NCBI GenBank assembly: GCA_045612485.1
Contig: JAZKZE010000010.1
Location: forward strand, 1-10,099
Direction of reading: 5' to 3'
DNA: 10,099 nt
From: RGIG5327 sp045612485
GTDB taxonomy: Bacteria > Verrucomicrobiota > Lentisphaeria > Victivallales > UBA1829
In this document: positions 1-6,308 of the stretch, one piece after another
Layout: the number at the start of each line of letters is the position of its first letter
How positions within the stretch are numbered: the stretch's first letter is position 1
The notes under the pieces: generated by a model
What the model saw: only the letters and a program-made list of their open reading frames with translations
Database searches by the model: none
Told to the model about the DNA's origin: nothing
Program-made: the position numbers and the translations under genes

Positions 1-3
1 TCA

Positions 4-270
4 CTTTTTCCTTTTGTGCAGTCAAACTCTTTCGTAATGCGGCAGTTTCTTTTTCCATTATATGCGCCTGCGTTCATTCGGGCAAAAAACGCCCTCATTC
101 TCTCGCGGCTTACTGCTCGCTGCTGGCTCATACGCTCACAATTCCTTGTGAGCGTCCGCAAGGCGATTGCCCTGCGGTTCATTCGCACATCCACTGCGCG
201 CTCGGCGGCAACCGCCTCGCCTGGCAACCGAACAAATCTCTTTTTTCCATGATTTTATGGGACAGCTGTG
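4..270 (-). repeat. 267-bp inverted repeat, left copy (A)
   Basis: The reverse complement of this stretch matches 9833-10099 over 267 bases with no gaps. I count 8 substitutions, at 63, 113, 145, 203, 205, 206, 235 and 236. Inside are a perfect 10-bp hairpin (ACGCTCACAA at 132-141, TTGTGAGCGT at 146-155, 4-nt loop), a GGCGG/CCGCC hairpin (204-216), a short GGGC/GCCC hairpin (80-94) and an internal near-direct repeat (CCTGCGTTCATTCG at 67-80, CCTGCGGTTCATTCG at 171-185). An open frame of 78 codons runs from a GTG at 16 to 252, but it has no ribosome binding site and its differences between copies are mostly amino-acid changing, so I do not call it a gene. The inner edge lies 15 nt past the yfcE stop codon. 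Strand is given by the outward promoter-like motif. Confidence 0.93.
56..84 (-). promoter_or_regulatory. outward-facing promoter-like motif in repeat copy A
   Basis: On the minus strand this reads TTGCCC, a 17-nt spacer, then a perfect TATAAT, close to the sigma-70/SigA consensus. It points out of the window to the left. The same motif with the same spacing is in copy B; only the last spacer base differs. What it would transcribe lies beyond position 1. Downstream is an AAAAGGA-like stretch near the edge that could act as a ribosome binding site for something outside. Confidence 0.42.
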
Positions 271-285
271 ATTCGTTTTTCTATA

Positions 286-834
286 TTATGCCTGAAAAAC
301 GGATCCGTCTTTCAAAAGGCGCAAAGAAAGAGTTCTGCCGTCATAGAACCCGAAAGAACGTTCAAAGCCCCCTTTAGGCAAAGTAGCAGAACCGGGATTG
401 AAAATAAGGATCTTTTTCCCATCTTTTTCAATCTCTTTACATACCGGGATATGGGTATGCCCGTGAACAAGAATCGTTCCGTTGGCAACGGGGGGAAGAG
501 TATTTTCATTCCATATATGACCGTGTGTCAGGAAAAAACCGGCATTTTCCGTATGGAGAAGAGCGTAATCGCCCATCATGGGAAACTTGAAAAGCATCTG
601 TTCCACATCTGCATCACAGTTACCTCTTACAGCAAGGATTTTTTCATTGATACGGTTGAAATATTCCACCGTTTCCATACAATTATAAGCAGCAGGAAGC
701 GTGTTGCGGGGACCGTGATAAAGAGCATCCCCCAGAAAAACAAATTTATCAGCCTTCAAATCTTCATTTCTTTCAAAAAGCTGCTTCATGGAGGTGGGAT
801 CACCGTGAACATCGGAAAAAAAGAGGATCTTCAT
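286..834 (-). CDS. yfcE: YfcE-type metallophosphoesterase
   Basis: A 182-residue calcineurin-like metallophosphoesterase of the YfcE/MJ0936 family, whose members are cytosolic phosphodiesterases; the natural substrate of E. coli YfcE is not established. All expected metal-site motifs are visible: SDVHGD (D8, H10), GDALYHGPRN (D36), GNCD (N72), LTHGH (H104) and GHTH (H126, H128), followed by FNPGSATLPKGG, typical of YfcE. Length matches E. coli YfcE (about 184 residues). The ATG is preceded by GGAG with an 8-nt spacer. It lies 24 nt downstream of the zinc-ribbon gene and is probably co-transcribed with it. It is the last gene of its block; I see no intrinsic terminator after the stop, and repeat copy A starts 15 nt later, so transcripts may run into the repeat. 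Family assignment is firm, substrate unknown. Confidence 0.92.
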   Translation of the reverse strand: MKILFFSDVHGDPTSMKQLFERNEDLKADKFVFLGDALYHGPRNTLPAAYNCMETVEYFNRINEKILAVRGNCDADVEQMLFKFPMMGDYALLHTENAGFFLTHGHIWNENTLPPVANGTILVHGHTHIPVCKEIEKDGKKILIFNPGSATLPKGGFERSFGFYDGRTLSLRLLKDGSVFQA

Positions 835-858
835 ATTTTATACTCCGTGATTTTTATT

Positions 859-1242
859 TCATCCTTCCTTCTTCTCAAAGGAGGGACAGTCATCCATGGG
901 ATTGACTTCTTTATTCAATTTCATACAGCGGCAGAGAAAGGGGTGGGCGATAAGATGTCTGCAATCCCGGCAGAAATTTTTATCCCCCGCCTTTTCCGTA
1001 AGAACAGCTTTTTTCTCTTCTCCTGCATCCCCCAGCAGACTTTTTAATCTGTCTGATGCTGTGGAAGATATTTTTTCCGTAATGTCAAAGGGATCTTTTT
1101 TCTTTATTTCCTCAATGATCTCCGAACAGGAAGCACATGCAAGAGCATCTCCCTTTTTTGTCCAGTTATCCATCAAAGGGACAAGTTTGAGAAAAGTATT
1201 TTTGTGACAGTACGGACAGGTAAAATCTTCCCCGGCTTTCAT
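859..1242 (-). CDS. conserved hypothetical protein with two cysteine-rich zinc-binding ends
   Basis: A 127-residue soluble protein I do not recognise as a named family. Near the N-terminus are two CxxC knuckles, CPYC (9-12) and CASC (36-39), spaced like a four-cysteine zinc ribbon. The middle (about 42-88) is charged, rich in Lys and Glu and probably helical. The C-terminus has a second cluster, CRDC (91-94), CRC (104-106) and C119, plus H96 and H100, compatible with another metal site. No signal peptide or membrane segment is seen. The start is supported by AGGAG 6 nt upstream of the ATG. It follows the pyrD terminator and precedes yfcE by 24 nt, suggesting a two-gene unit. I found no convincing promoter in the 83-nt gap upstream, so read-through from pyrD is possible. 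Zinc binding is inferred from cysteine spacing; the role is unknown. Confidence 0.78.
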   Translation of the reverse strand: MKAGEDFTCPYCHKNTFLKLVPLMDNWTKKGDALACASCSEIIEEIKKKDPFDITEKISSTASDRLKSLLGDAGEEKKAVLTEKAGDKNFCRDCRHLIAHPFLCRCMKLNKEVNPMDDCPSFEKKEG

Positions 1243-1258
1243 TTTCTGCTCCTGATGT

Positions 1259-1302
1259 AAAAAAAGGGGAAAAAGTCATTTTTATTTTCAACTTTTCCCC
1301 TT
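1259..1302 (-). terminator. intrinsic terminator after pyrD
   Basis: Read on the minus strand, AAGGGGAAAAGT (1302-1291) pairs with ACTTTTTCCCCTT (1276-1264) across a 14-nt loop with one bulged base. A run of seven T follows at once (1265-1259, partly shared with the stem base). It lies 24 nt beyond the pyrD stop and ends the lepA-pyrK-pyrD unit. It sits just upstream of the zinc-ribbon gene's ribosome binding site, so leaky termination could feed that gene. Confidence 0.8.
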
Positions 1303-1325
1303 GTGATCTTTTATTTCTTCTTCCT

Positions 1326-2246
1326 TCAGATCTTTACTGCTCCCACGATCTCCGTGAGAGATTTGATCCCGTGATCATCCAGCCATTTACCGATCCCGGA
1401 AATAACTTCCATGGGTGCAGCAGGATTGGAGAAAATGGCAGTTCCGACAGCAATGGCATCGGCACCGGCAAGGAAGAATTCAATGGCATCTTCCGCAGTA
1501 GCGATCCCGCCCATACCGATCACCGGAATGGATACAGCTTTACTTGCTTCATAGACCATCCGCACGGCAATGGGTTTGATGGCAGGGCCGGAAAGACCGC
1601 CTGTCACATTGGCAATACGGGGACGGAAACTTTCGATATCAATGGACATTCCGGGAATGGTGTTGATAAGAGAGATCATATCACTTCCCGAATCCTGGGC
1701 GGCGATGGCAAAATCTGCTATTTTGGTCACATTGGGACTCAATTTTGTAATGAGAGGAAGATCTGTGCTTTTCCGTACGGCGGAAACCACTTTGGAAAGC
1801 ATGGCAGGATCTGTACCGAAAGCAATACCCCCTTCTTTTACGTTAGGACAGGAAATATTGATCTCCAGCGCGGCGATCCCCTCTTTTTCTGCGGTAAGAC
1901 GCTCTGCCACTTCACAGTAATCTTCGATCTTTTTCCCCCAGATATTTACAATGGTGGTGGCTCCGGATCTCCGCAGGAAAGGCAGATAATGGTCATCGTG
2001 GAGAAATTTATCCACTCCCGGTCCCTGCAAGCCGATGGCATTGAGCATACCGCTTGTAACTTCCGCCACTCTGGGCATGGGATTGCCGTTGGAAACCCAG
2101 GGGGCAACTCCCTTTACAACAACAGCCCCCAATTCTTTTATGGGGAAAAATTCTTCATATTCCGCACCGTAACCAAAGGTGCCGGAAGCGGTCATCACCG
2201 GATTTTTCAAAGTCAGAGGACCAAGTTTCGTAGTAAGATCAGCCAT
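1326..2246 (-). CDS. pyrD: dihydroorotate dehydrogenase B, catalytic subunit (class 1B)
   Basis: A 306-residue FMN-binding TIM-barrel enzyme that oxidises dihydroorotate to orotate, the fourth step of pyrimidine synthesis; class 1B enzymes pass electrons to NAD+ through PyrK. Visible motifs: NPVMTASGTFG (15-25) near the N-terminus, NGNPMPRV (53-60), NISCPNVKEGG (130-140) with the active-site Cys133 typical of class 1 enzymes, TKLSPNV (167-173), GGLSGPAIKP (216-225), GMGGI (244-248) and AVGTA (266-270) for the flavin phosphate. I chose the ATG at 2246 because AGGAGG stands 6 nt before it and the protein then begins MADLTTKLGPL as in relatives. The frame is open 26 codons further upstream, but those codons overlap pyrK and look unlike the family. 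The start overlaps the end of pyrK by 8 nt, implying coupled translation. Confidence 0.96.
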   Translation of the reverse strand: MADLTTKLGPLTLKNPVMTASGTFGYGAEYEEFFPIKELGAVVVKGVAPWVSNGNPMPRVAEVTSGMLNAIGLQGPGVDKFLHDDHYLPFLRRSGATTIVNIWGKKIEDYCEVAERLTAEKEGIAALEINISCPNVKEGGIAFGTDPAMLSKVVSAVRKSTDLPLITKLSPNVTKIADFAIAAQDSGSDMISLINTIPGMSIDIESFRPRIANVTGGLSGPAIKPIAVRMVYEASKAVSIPVIGMGGIATAEDAIEFFLAGADAIAVGTAIFSNPAAPMEVISGIGKWLDDHGIKSLTEIVGAVKI

Positions 2247-3027
2247 AGTAGACCTCCTCTGCCCCGTAAACAGGGCCTTCTTTGCAGCTTCTGCTGTACC
2301 GCCATTTTTCAGGGGCGGATTCATCTTTTACTTTCACCACGCAGGCGAAACATGCTCCCGTCCCGCAGCACATGTTTCTGTCCAGACTCAATTCCGCCTT
2401 CACTCCTTTTTCCAGAGCAAGACGTCCCAGAGCCAGAAGCATCCCTTCCGGACCGCAGCCGTAGATCATGATCTTTTTGCCCTTTGCAGCGGCGATGGCA
2501 TCGTCCAGAAGTTCAGTGACAAAACCTTTGTGTCCCACACTTCCGTCATTGGTGGCAAGGCGGACATCATAGTTTACTTTTTCATACTCTTCAAAAAGAA
2601 TAAGATCTTTTTCACTTCTTGCTCCCATAAGAAAGATCCCCTTCTGTGCGGAATGTTTGGCAAGCAGGAAGGTTGCCGCACTTCCGTAGCCCCCGGCAAC
2701 GAGGATGGGAAAAGTTTCTTCATCCGGAATGGAAAAACCATTACCCTGCGGCCCCATGATCCGGCAGATGATCCCCTCTTTGAGAAGAGCAAGTTCCGCT
2801 GTTCCCCTGCCCACTTTTTTATAAGTGACAGTAAGCAATCCTTTTTCCGGATCGGTATCATTGATACTGAAAGGCCGGCGCAATATCCGGTCTTTCAACG
2901 TGGGGATGAGAACATGGACGAATTGTCCTGCTTTCGCTTTTTCTGCGATCTCCGGGGCAGAAAAAACGATTCTGTAATAATCCCCTTTCAGACAGCAATT
3001 GGATATGACTTTACATTCGTAATCCAT
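2239..3027 (-). CDS. pyrK: dihydroorotate dehydrogenase B, electron transfer subunit
   Basis: A 262-residue FAD and [2Fe-2S] protein that pairs with PyrD in a heterotetramer and lets NAD+ accept electrons from dihydroorotate. Domain order is the ferredoxin-reductase one: an FAD-binding barrel with RPFS (51-54) and GPQGNGF (92-98), an NAD(H)-binding domain with VAGGYG (110-115) and YGCGPEGML (189-197), and a C-terminal iron-sulphur segment. The cluster ligands are probably C221, C226, C229 and C248, in the expected C-x4-C-x2-C-xn-C spacing; C220 is an extra neighbour. Length is normal for the family. AGGAG lies 5 nt before the ATG. It starts 22 nt after the lepA stop and overlaps pyrD by 8 nt, so lepA, pyrK and pyrD look like one transcript. 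Confidence 0.96.
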   Translation of the reverse strand: MDYECKVISNCCLKGDYYRIVFSAPEIAEKAKAGQFVHVLIPTLKDRILRRPFSINDTDPEKGLLTVTYKKVGRGTAELALLKEGIICRIMGPQGNGFSIPDEETFPILVAGGYGSAATFLLAKHSAQKGIFLMGARSEKDLILFEEYEKVNYDVRLATNDGSVGHKGFVTELLDDAIAAAKGKKIMIYGCGPEGMLLALGRLALEKGVKAELSLDRNMCCGTGACFACVVKVKDESAPEKWRYSRSCKEGPVYGAEEVYYG

Positions 3028-3049
3028 AATAACTCCTGTGATATAAAAA

Positions 3050-4849
3050 TTATTCGTCGGTGGACTTCAGGATCTCTACAAAGACTTCCTGCGGGATATT
3101 CACATTTCCGATCTCTTTCATGCGTTTCTTCCCCTCCTTCTGTTTTTCCAGAAGTTTTCTCTTACGGGTTATATCCCCTCCGTAACATTTGGCAAGAACG
3201 TTTTTACGGTAGGCACGCACTGTTTCACGGGCAATGACTTTGCCGCCGATAGCAGCCTGAATGGCGATCTGGAACATGTGAGGCGGAATGGCTTTTGCCA
3301 GTCTTTCCGCAAGCATTCTGCCCCGGTTGTAAGCGTGATCGGCATGAACGATGGTGGAGAAAGCATCCACGCTTTCCCCGTTGACAAGCATATCCAGCTT
3401 GATGAGTTTCCCTTCCTGATATCCGGCAGGCTCATAATCCATACTTCCGTAACCGCGGGTAATGGATTTGAGTTTATCATGGAAGTCGATGAGGATCTCA
3501 TGCATGGGGATGAAGGCGGTAAGGATCACATGTTTGGCATCCACATTTTCCGTATTGGTGCAAAGACCGCGTTTCTGCATGATAAGATTCATGATCTCCC
3601 CGATATAGGTGGTGGGGGACATGATTTTGGCATTGATCATGGGTTCTTCGATATGGTCGATCTCTGTGGGATCGGGAAGATGAACAGGGTTGTCCACATT
3701 GATCATGCTTCCGTCATTGAGATACACATGGTAGATCACGCTGGGATAGGTGGCAATGATATCCATATTGTATTCCCGGCGCAATCTTTCCTGAATGATC
3801 TCCATGTGGAGCAATCCCAGAAATCCGCAGCGGAACCCGAATCCCAGTGCGGCGGAAGTTTCCCCCTGATAGACGAATGCCGGGTCGTTGAGCTGCAATT
3901 TTGCCATGGAAAATTTCAGCTGTTCATAGTCGGCAGTATCAATGGGATAAATCCCGCTGAACACCATGGGACGGCTTTCCCGGAATCCGGCAAGAGGTTC
4001 GGAACAGGGATTTTTCACATTGGTTATAGTATCGCCGATTTTGGTATCGGAAGGAGTTTTGATATTGGGGATGATGTACCCCACGGAACCGGCTTCCAGA
4101 GTTTTCTGTGCCTTCATATTAGGCGTGAATACACCCACTTCCTTGATCTCCGATTCCAGAGAGTTGCTTAGAAGACGCATTTTGTCCCCGGCTTTGAAAG
4201 AGCCGTTGAACACACGGGCATAGATGACCACGCCCCGGTAGGCATCATAGAGAGAGTCGAAGATAAGAGCATTGTCCCCTTTTTCGGTGGAGTCGGCGGG
4301 AGGCGGGACTCTATCCACAACAGCTTCCAATACTTCCGGTACACCTGTACCGTCTTTGGCGGAAACCAGGAGAGCTTCTTCTCTGGGAATGGCAAGGATC
4401 TCTTCCAGCTGTTCCAGACACAAAGGCACATCTGCCGCCGGAAGGTCGATCTTATTGATAAGAGGAATGACTTTCAGATCATGCCGGAAGGCAAGATTCA
4501 CATTGGCAACGGTCTGTGCCTGTACGCCCTGTGTGGCATCGATCAGCAGCAAAGCCCCTTCGCAGGCGGCAAGGGAACGGCTCACTTCATAGGAAAAGTC
4601 CACGTGACCGGGAGTGTCGATAAGATTGAGTTCATATTCCACACCGTCTTTTGCGGTATATTTCATCCTTACCGGATGGGACTTGATGGTGATACCTCTT
4701 TCCTGTTCCAGATCCATGGCATCCAGAAGCTGAGCATGGACAAGATCCCGTTTCTGGATGGTTCCGGTAGCTTCCAGAAGTCTGTCCGCCAGTGTGGATT
4801 TTCCATGGTCGATGTGGGCGATAATGGAGAAATTACGGATATTTTTCAA
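3050..4849 (-). CDS. lepA: elongation factor 4 (ribosomal back-translocase LepA)
   Basis: A 599-residue translational GTPase of the LepA/EF4 family, which acts on the ribosome and has been linked to back-translocation and to ribosome assembly. G-domain motifs are complete: AHIDHGKST (11-19), RGITIK (51-56), DTPGH with H82 (78-82), NKID (132-135) and SAK (163-165). Domain II begins near DSLYDAYRGVV. The LepA-specific C-terminal domain is present, including IQAAIGGKVIARET, LAKCYGGDITRKRKLL and KEGKKRMKEIG. Length is typical. The start codon is TTG: an in-frame stop lies at 4882-4880 and no ATG or GTG lies between it and the conserved NIRNFSIIAH, while AGAGG is placed about 6 nt upstream. It is first in the lepA-pyrK-pyrD block. 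Confidence 0.97.
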   Translation of the reverse strand: MKNIRNFSIIAHIDHGKSTLADRLLEATGTIQKRDLVHAQLLDAMDLEQERGITIKSHPVRMKYTAKDGVEYELNLIDTPGHVDFSYEVSRSLAACEGALLLIDATQGVQAQTVANVNLAFRHDLKVIPLINKIDLPAADVPLCLEQLEEILAIPREEALLVSAKDGTGVPEVLEAVVDRVPPPADSTEKGDNALIFDSLYDAYRGVVIYARVFNGSFKAGDKMRLLSNSLESEIKEVGVFTPNMKAQKTLEAGSVGYIIPNIKTPSDTKIGDTITNVKNPCSEPLAGFRESRPMVFSGIYPIDTADYEQLKFSMAKLQLNDPAFVYQGETSAALGFGFRCGFLGLLHMEIIQERLRREYNMDIIATYPSVIYHVYLNDGSMINVDNPVHLPDPTEIDHIEEPMINAKIMSPTTYIGEIMNLIMQKRGLCTNTENVDAKHVILTAFIPMHEILIDFHDKLKSITRGYGSMDYEPAGYQEGKLIKLDMLVNGESVDAFSTIVHADHAYNRGRMLAERLAKAIPPHMFQIAIQAAIGGKVIARETVRAYRKNVLAKCYGGDITRKRKLLEKQKEGKKRMKEIGNVNIPQEVFVEILKSTDE

Positions 4850-4888
4850 TATATACCTCTTCTTTCTTTTTACTGTACTTCAATACTC

Positions 4889-4922
4889 ACTATAATTTAC
4901 ACCGTAAATGCCCTTTTTTCAA
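4889..4922 (-). promoter_or_regulatory. candidate lepA promoter with overlapping palindrome
   Basis: On the minus strand, TTGAAA (4922-4917) and TAAATT (4899-4894) are separated by 17 nt; TATAGT (4894-4889) is an alternative -10 with poorer spacing. The inverted repeat ATTTAC-ACC-GTAAAT (4895-4909) covers the -10 and the end of the spacer, which is where a repressor would bind. TACACCGTA recurs at 4927-4935, just upstream of the -35. On the opposite strand the same bases give a perfect TATAAT (4891-4896) with TTTACT 16 nt before it, so the direction of the active promoter is not certain. Confidence 0.42.
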
Positions 4923-5179
4923 ATGATACACCGTACTGCCGGAAGAGAAAAAGCAGCAAAATAAATTTTTACGGCAAAAACACCCCCCACTCACATAAAT
5001 TCTGAAAAATACCTCTTCAGGAAGGAAGGAATATTTTTACCATGTACAATATTTGCATGTACTCATTCCAATCCCCCTGTCCGCGCCGGAAGGTACCGGA
5101 CAAACGGCAGGAAAACAACAGTTTTTCCGGGAAAGAGGGAGACCAAAACGGAAAAAAAATGTCTGTATATGAATATCTC

Positions 5180-5217
5180 CTCTTTACAAAAAACTTTTCG
5201 CAGTGTATTGTAAAGAG
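5180..5217 (+). promoter_or_regulatory. candidate promoter of the methyltransferase-thioesterase pair, inside a 9-bp inverted repeat
   Basis: TTTACA (5183-5188, 5 of 6 to the -35 consensus) and TATTGT (5206-5211, 4 of 6 to the -10) are exactly 17 nt apart. Transcription would begin roughly 45 nt before the ATG at 5264. The arms CTCTTTACA (5180-5188) and TGTAAAGAG (5209-5217) form a perfect inverted repeat that covers both promoter boxes, so it could be an operator for a dimeric regulator or a hairpin in a longer transcript. No T-run follows, so it is not an intrinsic terminator. Confidence 0.5.
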
Positions 5218-5263
5218 TGTAACCCTGAAACAGAAATACACAATTGGAATACGGTACTGGAAT

Positions 5264-5878
5264 ATGGATGAAATCACAGAAAAGATCGCCTTTCATTATG
5301 ATGAACTTGTCCGGGAGGATAATGACCCTTTCCGCGATGAGCCGGAAATGAAAGAATATATGGCAGAATGGGACGGCAGAGAGTTTTTCACACTTCTTGC
5401 CCTTACAGGAAAGGAAAAAGTTCTGGAAATCGGATGCGGGACTGGAAGAATGGCAGGGGCGGTACTGGGTTCCTGCCGGGAATATACAGGACTGGATCTT
5501 TCCCCGGTTTCCATCGTCCGGGCAAGGGAAAACCTCGCTTCCGTACCGGGAACGCCCTACCGTACCCTTTTATGCGGAAAATTCCCCGACTGCTTTGTGC
5601 CGGGAAAATATGACTGCATCTTTTCAACTCTCACATTTCTGCATATTGAAGAAAAAGCCGCCGCTATGGAAAAACTTTCCTCCCTGCTTCTGCCGGAAGG
5701 AAGGATCGTCCTTTCCCTGGATAAAACAAGAAAAGAGGATATAGATTATCCGGGCAGAAGTGTTCCGGTTTTTCCGGACACACCTGTAAGCATAAAAAAA
5801 GCGTGCGCTAACACTCCTTTGCGGATCGTTCAGCGGATCGAAAAAGAAAAAGCCTCCCTGTTGCTTCTCACATTTTGA
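5264..5878 (+). CDS. class I SAM-dependent methyltransferase
   Basis: A 204-residue protein with a Rossmann-type methyltransferase domain. Motif I is VLEIGCGTGR (53-62), the acidic residue after beta-2 is D78 in TGLDLS, and YDCIFSTLTFLHIEE (116-130) and LLPEGRIVLS (142-151) match the later strands. The N-terminal part (KIAFHYDELVREDNDP, then EYMAEWDGREFF) resembles a group of small Firmicutes methyltransferases that I recall as uncharacterised. The start was placed at 5264 from this similarity and from the promoter at 5183-5211; the ribosome binding site before it is weak. Earlier in-frame starts at 5042 and 5159 are possible. The thioesterase follows 13 nt later, so the two are probably co-transcribed. 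The methyl acceptor cannot be told from the sequence. Confidence 0.85.
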   Translation: MDEITEKIAFHYDELVREDNDPFRDEPEMKEYMAEWDGREFFTLLALTGKEKVLEIGCGTGRMAGAVLGSCREYTGLDLSPVSIVRARENLASVPGTPYRTLLCGKFPDCFVPGKYDCIFSTLTFLHIEEKAAAMEKLSSLLLPEGRIVLSLDKTRKEDIDYPGRSVPVFPDTPVSIKKACANTPLRIVQRIEKEKASLLLLTF

Positions 5879-5891
5879 TCAGGAGAAAAAA

Positions 5892-6281
5892 ATGAAAATA
5901 ACAACACATATATGCAAAACCCTTGATCTTGGTGTAAGCGGAAATCTTTTCGGCGGTCAGCTGATGTACTGGCTGGATGAGGCGGCAAGTGTGTACGCAT
6001 TGTGGGCAACCGGGGAAACCAAAGTTGTGACAAGACGTATTTCTGAAGCATCTTTCCATAAACCCATCCATGCCGGAGAATTGCTTGTATTCAACTGTGT
6101 GGATCCGAAAAAAGGGAAGACAAGTTTTTCCTTTACCGTACTTGTCGTCGTTGGCGGAGAGATCCGTTTCCAAGCGGAATGTACCTTTGTTGCCGTGGAT
6201 GAAAACGGACATAAAAAAGTCATCGACTGGTCAAAGGCTCCCATTACCCAATGCGGAGCGGAAAGCAGTTTTCCCGGATAA
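5892..6281 (+). CDS. acyl-CoA thioesterase, hotdog fold (YciA-like)
   Basis: A 129-residue single-hotdog protein of the acyl-CoA hydrolase family (YciA/BACH type), which cleaves acyl-CoA to free acid and CoA in the cytosol. The signature GNLFGGQLMYWLDEAASVYA (17-36) contains N18 and the likely catalytic D29; VVTRRISEASFHKPIHAGE (45-63) corresponds to the family's core strand segment, and KGKTSFSFTVLV (74-85) and CTFVAVDENG (97-106) follow the usual order. Length fits. AGGAG stands 6 nt before the ATG. It trails the methyltransferase by 13 nt, an operon-like spacing. Chain-length preference is unknown. Its 3' end faces the glycosyltransferase gene, only 17 nt away. Confidence 0.9.
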   Translation: MKITTHICKTLDLGVSGNLFGGQLMYWLDEAASVYALWATGETKVVTRRISEASFHKPIHAGELLVFNCVDPKKGKTSFSFTVLVVVGGEIRFQAECTFVAVDENGHKKVIDWSKAPITQCGAESSFPG

Positions 6282-6308
6282 AAATATATTATCCACCCTT
6301 ATTTTTTC
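6276..6308 (+). terminator. weak possible terminator after the thioesterase
   Basis: GGATAA (6276-6281, overlapping the stop codon) pairs with TTATCC (6289-6294) over a 7-nt loop, and a T-rich stretch (6299-6308) follows after four bases. The stem is short and AT-rich and the T-tract is slightly displaced. On the opposite strand no T-run follows, so I see no clear terminator for the converging glycosyltransferase gene. Confidence 0.3.

Larger units (their letters stand above)
4850..5263. other. gene-free divergent intergenic region
   Basis: This 414-bp gap separates lepA (leftward) from the methyltransferase (rightward). It holds candidate promoters for both directions. The methyltransferase frame is open back to 5042, where an ATG follows a GGAAGGAAGGAA stretch at about 10 nt, but the extra 74 residues resemble nothing I know and the conserved part begins at 5264. 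Short structures include a CATGTAC direct repeat (5041-5047, 5056-5062) and a TGTCCG/CGGACA inverted repeat near 5079-5103. I see no tRNA, riboswitch or small gene here. Confidence 0.7.

Noticed and set aside
16..252. 78-codon open frame in each repeat copy (also 10087-9851 on the minus strand)
   Set aside because: GTG start without a ribosome binding site, Arg/Ala/Ser-rich composition typical of translated GC-rich repeat, and mostly amino-acid-changing differences between the copies.
268..1047. 259-codon plus-strand open frame
   Set aside because: It is antisense to the clear yfcE and zinc-ribbon genes and shows no family-like motifs.
2247..2324. Upstream extension of pyrD by 26 codons
   Set aside because: It would overlap pyrK by about 86 nt, lacks family similarity, and the strong AGGAGG is placed for the ATG at 2246.
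1371..2471. 366-codon plus-strand open frame antisense to pyrD
   Set aside because: It lies opposite a well-conserved enzyme gene; its composition is that of a complement frame.
5079..5135. TGTCCG/CGGACA and GGAAAAC/GTTTTTCC inverted repeats as terminators
   Set aside because: Neither is followed by a T-run on either strand, and no gene ends here.
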